From positions 84,307 through 148,306 of the forward strand of contig CAJMSD010000007.1 in the NCBI GenBank assembly GCA_905215965.1: 64,000 bases of DNA. The letters are read 5' to 3'. The notes under the pieces were generated by a model. It worked only from the letters and a program-made list of their open reading frames with translations. It searched no databases and was not told where the DNA came from. The stretch is from an uncultured bacterium. GTDB lineage: Bacteria; Bacillota; Clostridia; Oscillospirales; Ruminococcaceae. Both the position numbers and the translations under genes were made by a program. This document shows, piece after piece, positions 49,814 to 56,910 of the stretch. Position 1 is the first letter of the stretch, and each line of letters opens with the position of its first letter.

Positions 49814-50139
49814 CCGTATAATTCTTTGGAAATTTTAACGTACTTTCTGTCGAGCCGTTTCCATTCTTCATGGTTTTTCGCAATAGCAACTCGAATTTCC
49901 ATTATTTCGTCATAAGTATAATTGTGAGAATTTTTAGCCATTTCGCTGAATTTATGAGTTAATTCTTTGCCTTCAGCAAGATTAGCGTCAATTCTTGATT
50001 CGATTTCATCAAGCCTTGCTTCGTTGATTATTTCCATCCAAGAGGTGGCGAACGCCAAACCTTTCGCTTTGATGATTATTTCTATAAGTTCTGCTTTGCT
50101 GCATTTTTTAAGAACTTCACAGAGATTCTTTTCTTTCAT
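49810..50139 (-). CDS. Early helical protein, function unknown
   Basis: 109 residues from ATG 50139 (AAGGAG upstream). All-helical and charged (LCEVLKKCSKAELIEIIIKA; RLDEIESRIDANLAEGKELT; AIAKNHEEWKRLDRKYVKIS). No family recognised. Its stop codon forms the first bases of repeat copy 2. Confidence 0.65.
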   Translation of the reverse strand: MKEKNLCEVLKKCSKAELIEIIIKAKGLAFATSWMEIINEARLDEIESRIDANLAEGKELTHKFSEMAKNSHNYTYDEIMEIRVAIAKNHEEWKRLDRKYVKISKELYG

Positions 50140-50263
50140 CTTTCGTCTCCTTGAAATGCTTGCAGTTTTCAGCAATGATGCGCTTCATGAACTGCGGATA
50201 TTCCTCTGACGGTCTGAATTTGCAGACCTGTTTATGGATACAGCGTTCACATTTTGTTTTCAT
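50117..50263 (-). CDS. Cys/His mini-protein
   Basis: 48 residues from ATG 50263 (GGTGGAGG upstream). MKTKCERCIHKQVCKFRPSE and AENCKHFKE give a C-x2-C-x4-C ... C-x-H arrangement typical of small zinc-binding phage proteins. It overlaps both neighbours. No function assigned. Confidence 0.6.
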   Translation of the reverse strand: MKTKCERCIHKQVCKFRPSEEYPQFMKRIIAENCKHFKETKDERKESL

Positions 50264-50552
50264 TGCTGCCCTCCACCGGAAAAATAAAAATGTGTGTATG
50301 CACTTGTGATCCCTCATTGTAGCCTTTGTTGTAACCCTTGCTGTATGTCTTTTTGTACTTGGTTGCCTTAAAATACGAGTTTGCAAGCGACCAGCCAACA
50401 TAGCCTATAAGTCCGATCAACGCAGGGAGAAGTATCTCTCCGCCTATTGCAAACGGGTGATCAAGCCAGCTTTGTACTGCCATGTTGGTAAGCTGCATTA
50501 TGACTGCTCCCGAGAGCACACCTATCATTAATGTTTTTATGTATTCTTTCAT
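50247..50552 (-). CDS. Small membrane protein
   Basis: 101 residues with two predicted helices (KTLMIGVLSGAVIMQLTNMA; ILLPALIGLIGYVGWSLANS) and a Lys/Tyr/Gly repeat (KYKKTYSKGYNKGYNEG) before a hydrophobic end. No family recognised. The start overlaps the DUF6906 gene stop (ATGA). A membrane protein in the early operon could serve superinfection exclusion, but that is only a possibility. Confidence 0.6.
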   Translation of the reverse strand: MKEYIKTLMIGVLSGAVIMQLTNMAVQSWLDHPFAIGGEILLPALIGLIGYVGWSLANSYFKATKYKKTYSKGYNKGYNEGSQVHTHIFIFPVEGSNENKM

Positions 50553-50713
50553 TGTTCTTTCTCCTTTGGAATCTTTCTAATTGTCCCGGTATGACGATGT
50601 GTAATTGTCATTTCTTTGTCTGTGTTTTTGACTATCAGCCAGTTGCCCGGATCTAATCTGTATGATCTGAGCAGGATCTTCTGCGCCTTTGTCGGCGATT
50701 TCCCGTGTTTCAT
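50549..50713 (-). CDS. DUF6906-like small protein
   Basis: 54 residues: MKHGKSPTKAQKILLRSYRL, then DPGNWLIVKNTDKEMTITHR and HTGTIRKI. The basic start, the central NWLIVKN and the H-R-x-TGT-x-R end are the pattern of DUF6906, a small family found in Firmicute phages. Overlaps of 4 bp on both sides place it in the operon right after muB. Confidence 0.72.
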   Translation of the reverse strand: MKHGKSPTKAQKILLRSYRLDPGNWLIVKNTDKEMTITHRHTGTIRKIPKEKEQ

Positions 50714-51858
50714 GCGACCTCCTTGATTCTGTTCAGTATTTCATTTAAATTCTTGAAGTGAACCTTAGCTTCTTTCGCTTCTTTTATTAGCGAATCAAGA
50801 TCGTATGTACCGTAATTGTAAGCGTTTTTAAAGATATACAACGCTTTGCGCTGACCAAGATCAGGCGTAGTGGCTATACAGTGCAGAAACATTATCTCTT
50901 TCAGCATATTTTGCTGTGTAAGCTGCGGGTACAGCATTTTTGTATCGCTGAATTGTATCTGATCAGCTGTATATGTTGGTTCGGTAACAAAACGGCTGCT
51001 TACCTGAACACGGTCGCTTGTATACTTACCATTAAATTTATTGTAGAAACAAGGATTTCCTACAAAGGCAAGTCCTATAGTTTCACCTTTTGCTTCAAAA
51101 TAGTCCGGAATTGACCTCAGAGCATTTACCGCCTGATATGTCAGCTCCTGTGCCTCGTCGACTATGATCATCATTCCGTCGTGGAGCTTGGAAAAAAGAG
51201 AGGTTTTAATTCGCCGCTTATTAGTATCGCTTATCCCAAGCTCCTCCGCAAGCATATACAGAATATCCGTAACATTGTGATTTAAAACACTTGCTGTTAT
51301 CACAATCGTTTTATTATGGTTATCCTTGTGATATTTCTGGATAGTTTTTGTTTTTCCGATTCCTGCATCGCCCGTTATCACGGCACAACCTCCAAGGATA
51401 TGAACGTTTCTGAGCCTTTGGTATATCATCTGCGATATAGTTGTTGGTGCATAATCAACCGGGACAAACACATCAGGAAGTTCCTTTTTTGCGTCCTTTA
51501 TTTTGAAGTAAGCTGCAAGTTCGGCAAATTTTTTATCCGAGTTGCCTTGATAGTTATTTTTTCTCAGTCCCGAAATTATCGCGGCATTCATTCCAATTTT
51601 TTCTGCAGCCTTGCCTGCGCTTCCACTTTCGGGGATTGAACGCTCAAAGGACTTTATGATCTCAATTTGCTCCTCGGAATAAACATCAAATGCTGCCTGA
51701 CGATCTGCAAAGAATTTTGTAACGTCATCAACCGGTTTTTCCTCTCCGTTGAAAGCTGCTTCCAATATTTTAGGCTTAACTCCGATAACAAGATGTATTT
51801 TATCAAAATCGACTTCAAGTTCCTCTGCCAGAGCCTGTGCCCTTGCTTTTAAATCCAT
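50710..51858 (-). CDS. MuB-like transposition target-selection ATPase
   Basis: 382 residues. An N-terminal helix-turn-helix/linker region (about 1-140) is followed by an AAA+ core with Walker A GDAGIGKTKT near 172-181 and Walker B MIIVDEAQELTYQA near 230-243, then a helical C-terminal domain. MuB forms ATP-dependent filaments on target DNA, stimulates MuA and gives target immunity. It lies directly downstream of the transposase gene (3 bp), the canonical A-B pair. Confidence 0.92.
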   Translation of the reverse strand: MDLKARAQALAEELEVDFDKIHLVIGVKPKILEAAFNGEEKPVDDVTKFFADRQAAFDVYSEEQIEIIKSFERSIPESGSAGKAAEKIGMNAAIISGLRKNNYQGNSDKKFAELAAYFKIKDAKKELPDVFVPVDYAPTTISQMIYQRLRNVHILGGCAVITGDAGIGKTKTIQKYHKDNHNKTIVITASVLNHNVTDILYMLAEELGISDTNKRRIKTSLFSKLHDGMMIIVDEAQELTYQAVNALRSIPDYFEAKGETIGLAFVGNPCFYNKFNGKYTSDRVQVSSRFVTEPTYTADQIQFSDTKMLYPQLTQQNMLKEIMFLHCIATTPDLGQRKALYIFKNAYNYGTYDLDSLIKEAKEAKVHFKNLNEILNRIKEVA

Positions 51859-51861
51859 AAT

Positions 51862-53868
51862 TTACGCTCCTTTCGCTTTTTCGAGTCTGTCATTGACCGC
51901 TTTGAGCTGCGCAAGCTCATCCATAATTTCAACTGAAATAATATTTTCACGTCCCGGATTCTGCTCGTTTATCTCCTTGGCGGTGATAGGACAAATTGTT
52001 TTCGGACGCATTATCTGCATTTTATCCATGTTCTCAGCAGCCTCGTTGATTCTTGCCGCTAATACGTCGATATCGTCAGAATCCGTATATGCAGCGACTT
52101 TTTGTTTAATTGCCTTCTTGGTAATATTCTGATTAGCCATCGCTATAGCAAGCCGTTCCTTTCCGTTTGCATCCTTTACAATGTACGGTACGTTCAGATA
52201 ATCAGCACGTTGATAGACCCATAGAAATTTGTCCGTTTCCTTATCATAAACCCTGACCTCATTAACATTTGCAGGATCGTAGCGAACATATACCTCTCTA
52301 TTGATATGGAAAACAGTCTCTTCATTTTTAAACCAGACTTTTTTGCCGTACAGTTCAATAAATACGCCGTTTCTCTTGATTTTCTGATAGCGTGAGTTTC
52401 TCGCCATGAGAAGAGTAAGATCTTCATCGGCAGCGTCTCTGAAAACAACTTCATCAGAATTAATACTCTCGTTCCAAACGTCTATATGCGTCATGCCTTT
52501 GTATTTTTTCTCTTTTCCTCCGTACTCACGGCAATTATATCCACCGTTGATAAGCACTTCGAGAAGCTCGGCGACTTCCTCGTCAGTTGGAATTTCTTTG
52601 TTTTTAACCTTTTTTGCAAGCTCCTCCGGACGTTCGAGAATTGTACCGCCTGAATATCCGCTGAATGCTTTCGAGATATATTCCTTGAAGGTATCGAAAT
52701 ATCTCTCGATATTTTTGGCTTTAGCATTTTTCACAATAGCGTTTACCATAGTGATACCCAAGAGCGAGAGAATAGTCGGAGGATCGTCTCCTTTGTTCCA
52801 GTTTGCTTTGGTTCTGTGACCTCTGCCGCCTATATCATGTACAAGGAATTCCGAACCGTTATCAAAATACACTCCAAGCGGAAGCCCATATCCGTTCATT
52901 GTTGCCGCTCTAAGTGCGATCAGCGTTGACTGTGAACAGGGATCATCGCACAAATTCCAACCCACGATAACGCCGCTTTTAGCATCCATATATGCTGTAA
53001 GAGACAGTCTGTGCGGTTTGCCTTCAGTCGACAGTGAGATAACGTCAAGAGTGTGGTTGTCTGCGATCCAGATGTCGTTAGCGTTGAGATCGGTATAGTC
53101 TCTTTCGATGTATTCAAGATATTTATCAAAACATGATTTTTTGCCGTATCTTGTGTACTCGATGACACATTCGGGAATTTCACGCTCTATTCTGCGGCTG
53201 AAAGTTCTTGCAGAGGGCAGAGAGCTGTAAAGCTCGGGATAATATTTTTTCGTCCATGCCTGAATATCCCTGTAACAGCGGCTTACGGTCGGTCTGCTTG
53301 AAACAAGGTAGATCCTTGTGAACATCTTCCAGACATCTTTATTCATGGAAGTCTGACCTCTGTTCCAGCCGCCACGCTTGTCGATCAAGTCGTCATAGGC
53401 GTTTTCACGGAACGCTGCATACTTTCTGTAGAGAATGTCGGTGCTTATATTGATTCCCTCATGCTCAAGGCGGCACTTTCCGATAAAATCGTTATCAAAA
53501 GAAGCTTTATTTTTATATTTAACACGCAGCTCCTGCCACTCACGAAGTATATTGCACCACAAAGCTATTTCAGTACGTTCTTCCGAGGTATACTCTTCAA
53601 ATCGTCTTTTAACAACCTTTTTATGCGGTTTTAATGCTTCTGATTCTATAAGCTCCGGTGCTGTGCCTACTTCCTTTTTCAGGTTGTTGTAATACTTCGC
53701 TTTTAGATCTTCAGGGAGCGTTGATACTGGTATCATGTAGCGTATCTTCTTGGTTTCAGGATTCTTTTGCATTTCTGCGTTGATTTTTCCGTCCTTAACA
53801 ATCCGTTTAGCGTATTGCTCCGAGCATCCTTTAAGCCCGGCAAGCTCCTTAACCGTCAAATAATCCAT
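51862..53868 (-). CDS. Mu-type DDE transposase (MuA-like)
   Basis: 668 residues from ATG 53868 (AAAGGAGG upstream; the longer frame to 53907 has no signal). Domains: N-terminal winged helix (DYLTVKELAGLKGCSEQYAK), a helical DNA-binding region (about 90-240), the RNase-H-like core with catalytic D270 (NDIWIADNHTLDV; D275 is nearby), D336 (GVYFDNGSEF) and E388 (NAKAKNIERYF), and the Mu-transpos C-terminal barrel. The residue numbers almost coincide with MuA D269, D336 and E392. It catalyses end nicking and strand transfer; the prophage ends TGT..ACA with 5-bp duplication agree with its activity. Confidence 0.95.
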   Translation of the reverse strand: MDYLTVKELAGLKGCSEQYAKRIVKDGKINAEMQKNPETKKIRYMIPVSTLPEDLKAKYYNNLKKEVGTAPELIESEALKPHKKVVKRRFEEYTSEERTEIALWCNILREWQELRVKYKNKASFDNDFIGKCRLEHEGINISTDILYRKYAAFRENAYDDLIDKRGGWNRGQTSMNKDVWKMFTRIYLVSSRPTVSRCYRDIQAWTKKYYPELYSSLPSARTFSRRIEREIPECVIEYTRYGKKSCFDKYLEYIERDYTDLNANDIWIADNHTLDVISLSTEGKPHRLSLTAYMDAKSGVIVGWNLCDDPCSQSTLIALRAATMNGYGLPLGVYFDNGSEFLVHDIGGRGHRTKANWNKGDDPPTILSLLGITMVNAIVKNAKAKNIERYFDTFKEYISKAFSGYSGGTILERPEELAKKVKNKEIPTDEEVAELLEVLINGGYNCREYGGKEKKYKGMTHIDVWNESINSDEVVFRDAADEDLTLLMARNSRYQKIKRNGVFIELYGKKVWFKNEETVFHINREVYVRYDPANVNEVRVYDKETDKFLWVYQRADYLNVPYIVKDANGKERLAIAMANQNITKKAIKQKVAAYTDSDDIDVLAARINEAAENMDKMQIMRPKTICPITAKEINEQNPGRENIISVEIMDELAQLKAVNDRLEKAKGA

Positions 53869-53916
53869 ATTGTCCTCCTTTCCGTCGGAGCATAAAAGCT
53901 CCGGCAAAAATTTTTC

Positions 53917-53945
53917 TTGACAAATCCTGAGATTTGTGATACACT
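53917..53945 (+). promoter_or_regulatory. Plus-strand promoter with internal dyad
   Basis: TTGACA (53917-53922) and TACACT (53940-53945), 17-bp spacer. A perfect dyad ACAAATC-CTGA-GATTTGT (53920-53937) covers the spacer, as an operator would. Read on the minus strand the dyad is followed by CAAGAAAAATTTTT and could instead end the transcript between the gene at 53957 and muA. The -10 surroundings resemble those of the repressor promoter at 56271-56299. Confidence 0.4.
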
Positions 53946-53956
53946 TAATTTGAACA

Positions 53957-54295
53957 TCAAGAAAAGCTCAATTCTTTTCTCAATGTATCGATTTCCAGTT
54001 TCAGGGATGTGCGTAGGTCTTCCAAATGGTAACCGCCCTGAAGCTGGATTTTTTCTAAGTGTCTGATCACAGTCTTGTTTGCGTGGATGAATGTTTCTCT
54101 GCAAACCTTAGCTCCTGCCGCTGAAATTCCAATTTCGATGATGAAGTCGGCGGTCGATTCCTCCAGTTCTTTCATCGTGATCACGATCTTGCGAACCATT
54201 TCCGGTTTCAGATCGCAGCCGGTCATGTTGCCAAGTGACAACACTGCTGTTGATATCTTCGTGAGATATATGGACGCTTCATAATTGAAATCCAT
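53957..54295 (-). CDS. Early protein upstream of transposase, function unknown
   Basis: 112 residues, helical (KISTAVLSLGNMTGCDLKPE; ITMKELEESTADFIIEIGIS; LRTSLKLEIDTLRKELSFS), no membrane helix. AGAGGTGG precedes the ATG. It sits between repeat copy 3 and the muA gene. No family recognised. Confidence 0.6.
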   Translation of the reverse strand: MDFNYEASIYLTKISTAVLSLGNMTGCDLKPEMVRKIVITMKELEESTADFIIEIGISAAGAKVCRETFIHANKTVIRHLEKIQLQGGYHLEDLRTSLKLEIDTLRKELSFS

Positions 54296-54328
54296 GATTC
54301 CACCTCTTTTCTGTTTTCAAGATTCTTG

Positions 54329-54398
54329 GTCTGCCATCGTCAGCGCCGGGAGACCATTCCCGGCAGACAGCGGATTTTCTCCGCTGTTTCGGCTATTA
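54329..54398 (-). repeat. Double-hairpin repeat, copy 3
   Basis: Minus strand TAATAGCCGAAACAGCGG, a CAGCGGA/TCCGCTG stem, a GCCGGGAATGGTCTCCCGGC stem and GATGGCAGACC. It lies before the gene at 53957-54295. Unlike the other copies it does not follow a minus-strand gene but abuts the plus-strand amber-interrupted frame. Confidence 0.8.
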
Positions 54399-54418
54399 AT
54401 ATTAAAAGGAGAATTATT

Positions 54419-54757
54419 ATGCAAATAAATAGAGATGATATTCTATTCATGTCTGAGTTAGGTTTTAATGATGTAGCTAATCAATAGTTAAATGAGGAAG
54501 CTGATATTTTAAAAGAGAATAATAAATTCTCAGAGAAGAATGTCGAAAAACTTTTTGAAAAATTTGATTATAAAAACGTACTGAATAACGAATATGCCGC
54601 AGTACTTGTTAAAATGATGATTATTTCAGCTATAACCGAATATCACGACCAGCTTCGTGAAAAACTTCTTGAAAGTGGCATTGATATAGGCGAAATGGAT
54701 AACAAAACAACTCCTTTACGTGACGGTTACACTATGCTTCGTCAGGATGACGAATAG
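54419..54757 (+). pseudogene. Plus-strand gene with in-frame amber codon
   Basis: ATG 54419 follows AAAAGGAG. The frame gives MQINRDDILFMSELGFNDVA, then CAA TAG at codon 23 (54485-54487), and continues open for 89 more codons (EKNVEKLFEKFDYKNVLNNE; LVKMMIISAITEYHDQLREK) to TAG 54757. Composition on both sides of the amber is protein-like and the ribosome binding site is good. Other genes of this prophage end in TAG, so general recoding is unlikely. It overlaps the minus-strand neighbour tail by 26 bp. Probably an inactivated moron inserted against the early operon; no family recognised. Confidence 0.6.
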
Positions 54758-55157
54758 AATCTCTGATTTCTTTGTTTTTCTCCATCGCTGTATTCATTTT
54801 CTTCCTTTCATCCTCAGATGAAAAATAGCGTTTTGACAATTTACTTTCATATATTTCTTCATCATCAGTAAGTAATTCTGTATTGTATAGTTCTTCTGAA
54901 GGAATATTAATCCAAGAAAAACATTTGTCCGCAAAGTTTTTCTCTGCGGTATGCTGATCAACATACGTGGTTGCAACGAACCATTCATCTTCGTCAATTT
55001 TATAAGCATACCTTTTATTAGCAATAATTGCATATTGCTTTTCCATATCAGGCGAAAGTGCTCGCCCTACAGCTAATTGGTTTGCATAGGCTATATATAC
55101 AGTATAGCCGTCAATTTGCATTCCGACATTAAGAATTTTAAGCGTGTTTTTGCTCAT
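54732..55157 (-). CDS. Early protein, function unknown
   Basis: 141 residues from ATG 55157 (GGAAAAGAG upstream). MSKNTLKILNVGMQIDGYTV and YIAYANQLAVGRALSPDMEK begin a beta-rich domain, followed by an acidic helical tail (YFSSEDERKKMNTAMEKNKE). The N-terminal part resembles the short domain of uncharacterised Firmicute mobile-element proteins. Preceded by repeat copy 4. Confidence 0.6.
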   Translation of the reverse strand: MSKNTLKILNVGMQIDGYTVYIAYANQLAVGRALSPDMEKQYAIIANKRYAYKIDEDEWFVATTYVDQHTAEKNFADKCFSWINIPSEELYNTELLTDDEEIYESKLSKRYFSSEDERKKMNTAMEKNKEIRDSIRHPDEA

Positions 55158-55174
55158 GTGCTCTTTTCCTTTCT

Positions 55175-55244
55175 GGTCTGCCATCGTCAGTGCCGGGAGA
55201 CCGTCCCCGGCAGACAGCGGAGTTTGTCCGCTGTTTCGGCTATT
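55175..55244 (-). repeat. Double-hairpin repeat, copy 4
   Basis: Minus strand: begins in the TAG stop of the 55240-55428 gene (TAGCCGAAACAGCGGAC), then the CAGCGGA/TCCGCTG stem and the GCCGGGGACGGTCTCCCGGC stem, ending GATGGCAGACC before the gene at 54732-55157. Confidence 0.8.
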
Positions 55245-55428
55245 CTTCAATGTAAACTTCACACTCACCGAGTAAGTCGATGATATCTCTTGTGTAGCCA
55301 ACGATTCCCTCGTATCTGAGCCATGTGTCCAGAATTTCGGTAACAGGGTATTCATTTTTGATTTCCTCAAAAGACTTATAATAGTTGCCATGAGTTTCGT
55401 TGAACGCTTCAAGTATCTTTTTCTGCAT
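55240..55428 (-). CDS. Small early protein, function unknown
   Basis: 62 residues from ATG 55428 (CCGGAGAC upstream). Helical (MQKKILEAFNETHGNYYKSF; VTEILDTWLRYEGIVGYTRD) with an acidic end (ECEVYIEE). No family recognised. It overlaps the preceding gene by 20 bp; its stop codon is the first part of repeat copy 4. Confidence 0.62.
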   Translation of the reverse strand: MQKKILEAFNETHGNYYKSFEEIKNEYPVTEILDTWLRYEGIVGYTRDIIDLLGECEVYIEE

Positions 55429-55657
55429 AGTTATATGTCTCCGGATTGAAAATGCGTAATACAAAAACGCCGTTTTCACATTCTTCTGTGGCTATCATCT
55501 TATAGTTCATGTATTTTGAGAATTGTCCGAAAATACACTTTCTACGGAATCGCATTACTGTTCCACAGAATATTAAAATGTTGCCTTCTATACGAATTCT
55601 TATTTCGTCTCGCATTCTGTAGCCAGCGAGAATTTCTTTGAGCATCAACCTTTTCAT
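55409..55657 (-). CDS. Small basic early protein, function unknown
   Basis: 82 residues, basic (MLKEILAGYRMRDEIRIRIE; NILIFCGTVMRFRRKCIFGQ) with a beta-rich centre. It starts in the last base of the Cro/Ner-like gene stop, so the two are coupled. No family recognised. Confidence 0.58.
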   Translation of the reverse strand: MKRLMLKEILAGYRMRDEIRIRIEGNILIFCGTVMRFRRKCIFGQFSKYMNYKMIATEECENGVFVLRIFNPETYNYAEKDT

Positions 55658-55866
55658 CAGCTCTCCCTCCTTTCGTCTTTGAGAAATGTATTCGGTGCAA
55701 GGTCGAGAGCAATTGCGAGAACTATTAGCGTTGTTGCTCTCGGAACGTATACGTCGTGCTCTACACTTGAAATATAGCCCTGCGAGAGTCTTGCCCTCTG
55801 AGCAAGCTCCGGCTGAGTAAGCCCAAGCTCTTCTCGGCGATTTCGTATTTTGTTTCCTAATGTCAT
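55657..55866 (-). CDS. XRE-family HTH protein (Ner/Cro-like)
   Basis: 69 residues from ATG 55866 (GGAAAGGA upstream; a start at 55884 is less likely). It is nearly all one helix-turn-helix domain (RNRREELGLTQPELAQRARL; SQGYISSVEHDVYVPRATTL), as in Ner of Mu or lambda Cro. It is the first DNA-binding protein read from the early promoter and should turn down early and repressor transcription. Confidence 0.85.
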   Translation of the reverse strand: MTLGNKIRNRREELGLTQPELAQRARLSQGYISSVEHDVYVPRATTLIVLAIALDLAPNTFLKDERRES

Positions 55867-55883
55867 AAAATCAGTCCTTTCCA

Positions 55884-55912
55884 TTGAAAATGATTTGGTT
55901 TTGGTGTATAAT
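55884..55912 (+). promoter_or_regulatory. Plus-strand promoter inside early region
   Basis: TTGAAA (55884-55889) and a perfect TATAAT (55907-55912), 17-bp spacer. It reads into 55933-56142, antisense to the first early gene. Confidence 0.65.
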
Positions 55913-55932
55913 GGTGGTGGAAGGAGGGGAAT

Positions 55933-56142
55933 ATGTTTAATAAGACTATATCCGGTTTTTGCCCTACATTAAATAAGAATTACTCAATTGAAGTTTTTTA
56001 TGAGATAATTCAAAGCTATGGACATCCGCCTAAGTTCGTGCAAGTCGGAGCTGATTGCGAATATGCTTCTTACGTCAAGTGTCCGAATCGAGAAAAATGT
56101 CCATTAAGAGTGAAAGCACCAAAACAAGTAAGCGGTGTTTGA
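55933..56142 (+). CDS. Small Cys-rich protein encoded antisense to the early transcript
   Basis: 69 residues with a strong GGAAGGAGGGGA before the ATG and its own consensus-like promoter. The sequence (MFNKTISGFCPTLNKNYSIE; VKCPNREKCPL) has CP-x-x-x and CP-N-R-E-K-CP motifs suggesting zinc binding. It runs against the early operon and overlaps the minus-strand frame 56075-56251 by 68 bp. Whether it is expressed in the lysogen is unknown. Confidence 0.65.
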   Translation: MFNKTISGFCPTLNKNYSIEVFYEIIQSYGHPPKFVQVGADCEYASYVKCPNREKCPLRVKAPKQVSGV

Positions 56143-56251
56143 TTTTATGATTTTTTAAACTGTGATAAGTGATTTTTTCTCTTTTTGTCCATCCGTCTTT
56201 GTCTAGCCACGATATAACGGGTGGACTTTCTTTTGTGATTTCAATTTTCAT
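56075..56251 (-). CDS. Small early protein, first frame after early promoter
   Basis: 58 residues from ATG 56251 with AAAAGAGGAAAA upstream. MKIEITKESPPVISWLDKDG and WTKREKITYHSLKNHKIKH look protein-like; the hydrophobic C-terminal part overlaps the plus-strand gene. It is the first frame downstream of the early promoter. Moderate support only. Confidence 0.45.
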   Translation of the reverse strand: MKIEITKESPPVISWLDKDGWTKREKITYHSLKNHKIKHRLLVLVLSLLMDIFLDSDT

Positions 56252-56270
56252 AAAATTTTCCTCTTTTCTG

Positions 56271-56299
56271 TTTACTTTTCAAGATTCTTGTGATACAAT
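56271..56299 (+). promoter_or_regulatory. Repressor promoter
   Basis: TTTACT (56271-56276) and TACAAT (56294-56299), 17-bp spacer, reading toward the repressor gene at 56408 with a leader of about 100 nt that carries an AGGGC/GCCCT hairpin (56306-56322) and crosses both operator repeats. Confidence 0.6.
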
Positions 56300-56340
56300 T
56301 ATCATAGGGCTTTTTATGCCCTGAGATATATGTTACTAAT

Positions 56341-56369
56341 ATTATATACCGAAACAACGAATATGTCAA
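56341..56369 (-). promoter_or_regulatory. Consensus early lytic promoter
   Basis: Perfect TTGACA (56369-56364) and TATAAT (56346-56341) with a 17-bp spacer on the minus strand, facing the repressor gene. It should drive the early operon (Cro/Ner-like, muA, muB and following genes) and must be held off in the lysogen. Confidence 0.85.
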
Positions 56370-56394
56370 TAGAAAAATACCGATTTATCGAATA
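56346..56394. promoter_or_regulatory. Paired 18-bp operators of the prophage repressor
   Basis: ATACCGAAACAACGAATA (56346-56363) and ATACCGATTTATCGAATA (56377-56394) are direct repeats matching ATACCGANNNNNCGAATA, 31 bp apart. The first covers the early promoter spacer and touches its -10; the second ends at the repressor ribosome binding site. Each has an inner CGA..TCG-like dyad. Confidence 0.75.
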
Positions 56395-56407
56395 AGGAGA
56401 TGTTTTT

Positions 56408-56857
56408 GTGAATTTTAGCCAAAGAATAACAGATTTGCTTGTGGAAACCAAACATAATCAAGCTGAATTAGCACGATTTGTAGGTGTGAAAGCTAATACT
56501 GTGAGTGATTGGATAAATAAGGGAACAAGTCCTAAAATAGAACACTTATACCGAATTGCCGATTTTTTTTCCATATCATTTGACTATCTTTTTACTGGTA
56601 AAAGCGATAGTTTATCTACGAATGAAAGCGAATTGATTGAGGTGTTCCAAAATTTCAACGACCGTGAGCAGGTAAAAATAATAGGCAGAATAGAAGAATG
56701 GCTTGAAGTAAAGCACCAAAGAGAAGCAATAGCACAGAAACAAAGAATTGTAGGTGTGCAAGTTGCTCGAAGAACAGACGGCAGATTCGTTAAAGAGCCG
56801 GTCACTGCCGAAGAAATGGAAAAAATCAAAGCATTACCAGAAGATACTGATTATTAA
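56408..56857 (+). CDS. CI-like prophage repressor (XRE HTH)
   Basis: 149 residues from GTG 56408 (AAGGAGA upstream). Residues 1-65 are an XRE helix-turn-helix (RITDLLVETKHNQAELARFV; GVKANTVSDWINKGTSPKIE; HLYRIADFFSISFDYLF). The C-terminal part is short, helical and contains no LexA-type peptidase, so induction would not be by self-cleavage; the ImmA-like protease encoded next is the likely inactivator, as in ICEBs1 and related systems. It faces the early promoter across the two operators. Confidence 0.9.
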   Translation: MNFSQRITDLLVETKHNQAELARFVGVKANTVSDWINKGTSPKIEHLYRIADFFSISFDYLFTGKSDSLSTNESELIEVFQNFNDREQVKIIGRIEEWLEVKHQREAIAQKQRIVGVQVARRTDGRFVKEPVTAEEMEKIKALPEDTDY

Positions 56858-56865
56858 TACATAGT

Positions 56866-56909
56866 AAAAGCACTTCCGAGAGAGTACAATAATTCTCGGA
56901 GGTGCTTTT
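56866..56909 (+). terminator. Terminator hairpin that also sequesters the immA ribosome binding site
   Basis: AAAAGCACTTCCGAG and CTCGGAGGTGCTTTT pair over 14 of 15 positions, with T runs right before ATG 56911. The GGAGGTG ribosome binding site of the protease gene is inside the right arm, so the same structure can terminate transcription and block translation. Confidence 0.75.
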
Positions 56910-56910
56910 T

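Noticed and set aside
54419..54757. General TAG recoding in the prophage
   Set aside because: At least one other prophage gene (55240-55428) ends in TAG directly before a conserved repeat, and core genes have no internal TAG, so one amber codon does not support recoding.
49431..55412. Extended reading frames giving NSRNSGxxPLSAGDxLPAL in two early genes
   Set aside because: These residues are only read-through of the intergenic double-hairpin repeat; the real starts are downstream with good ribosome binding sites.
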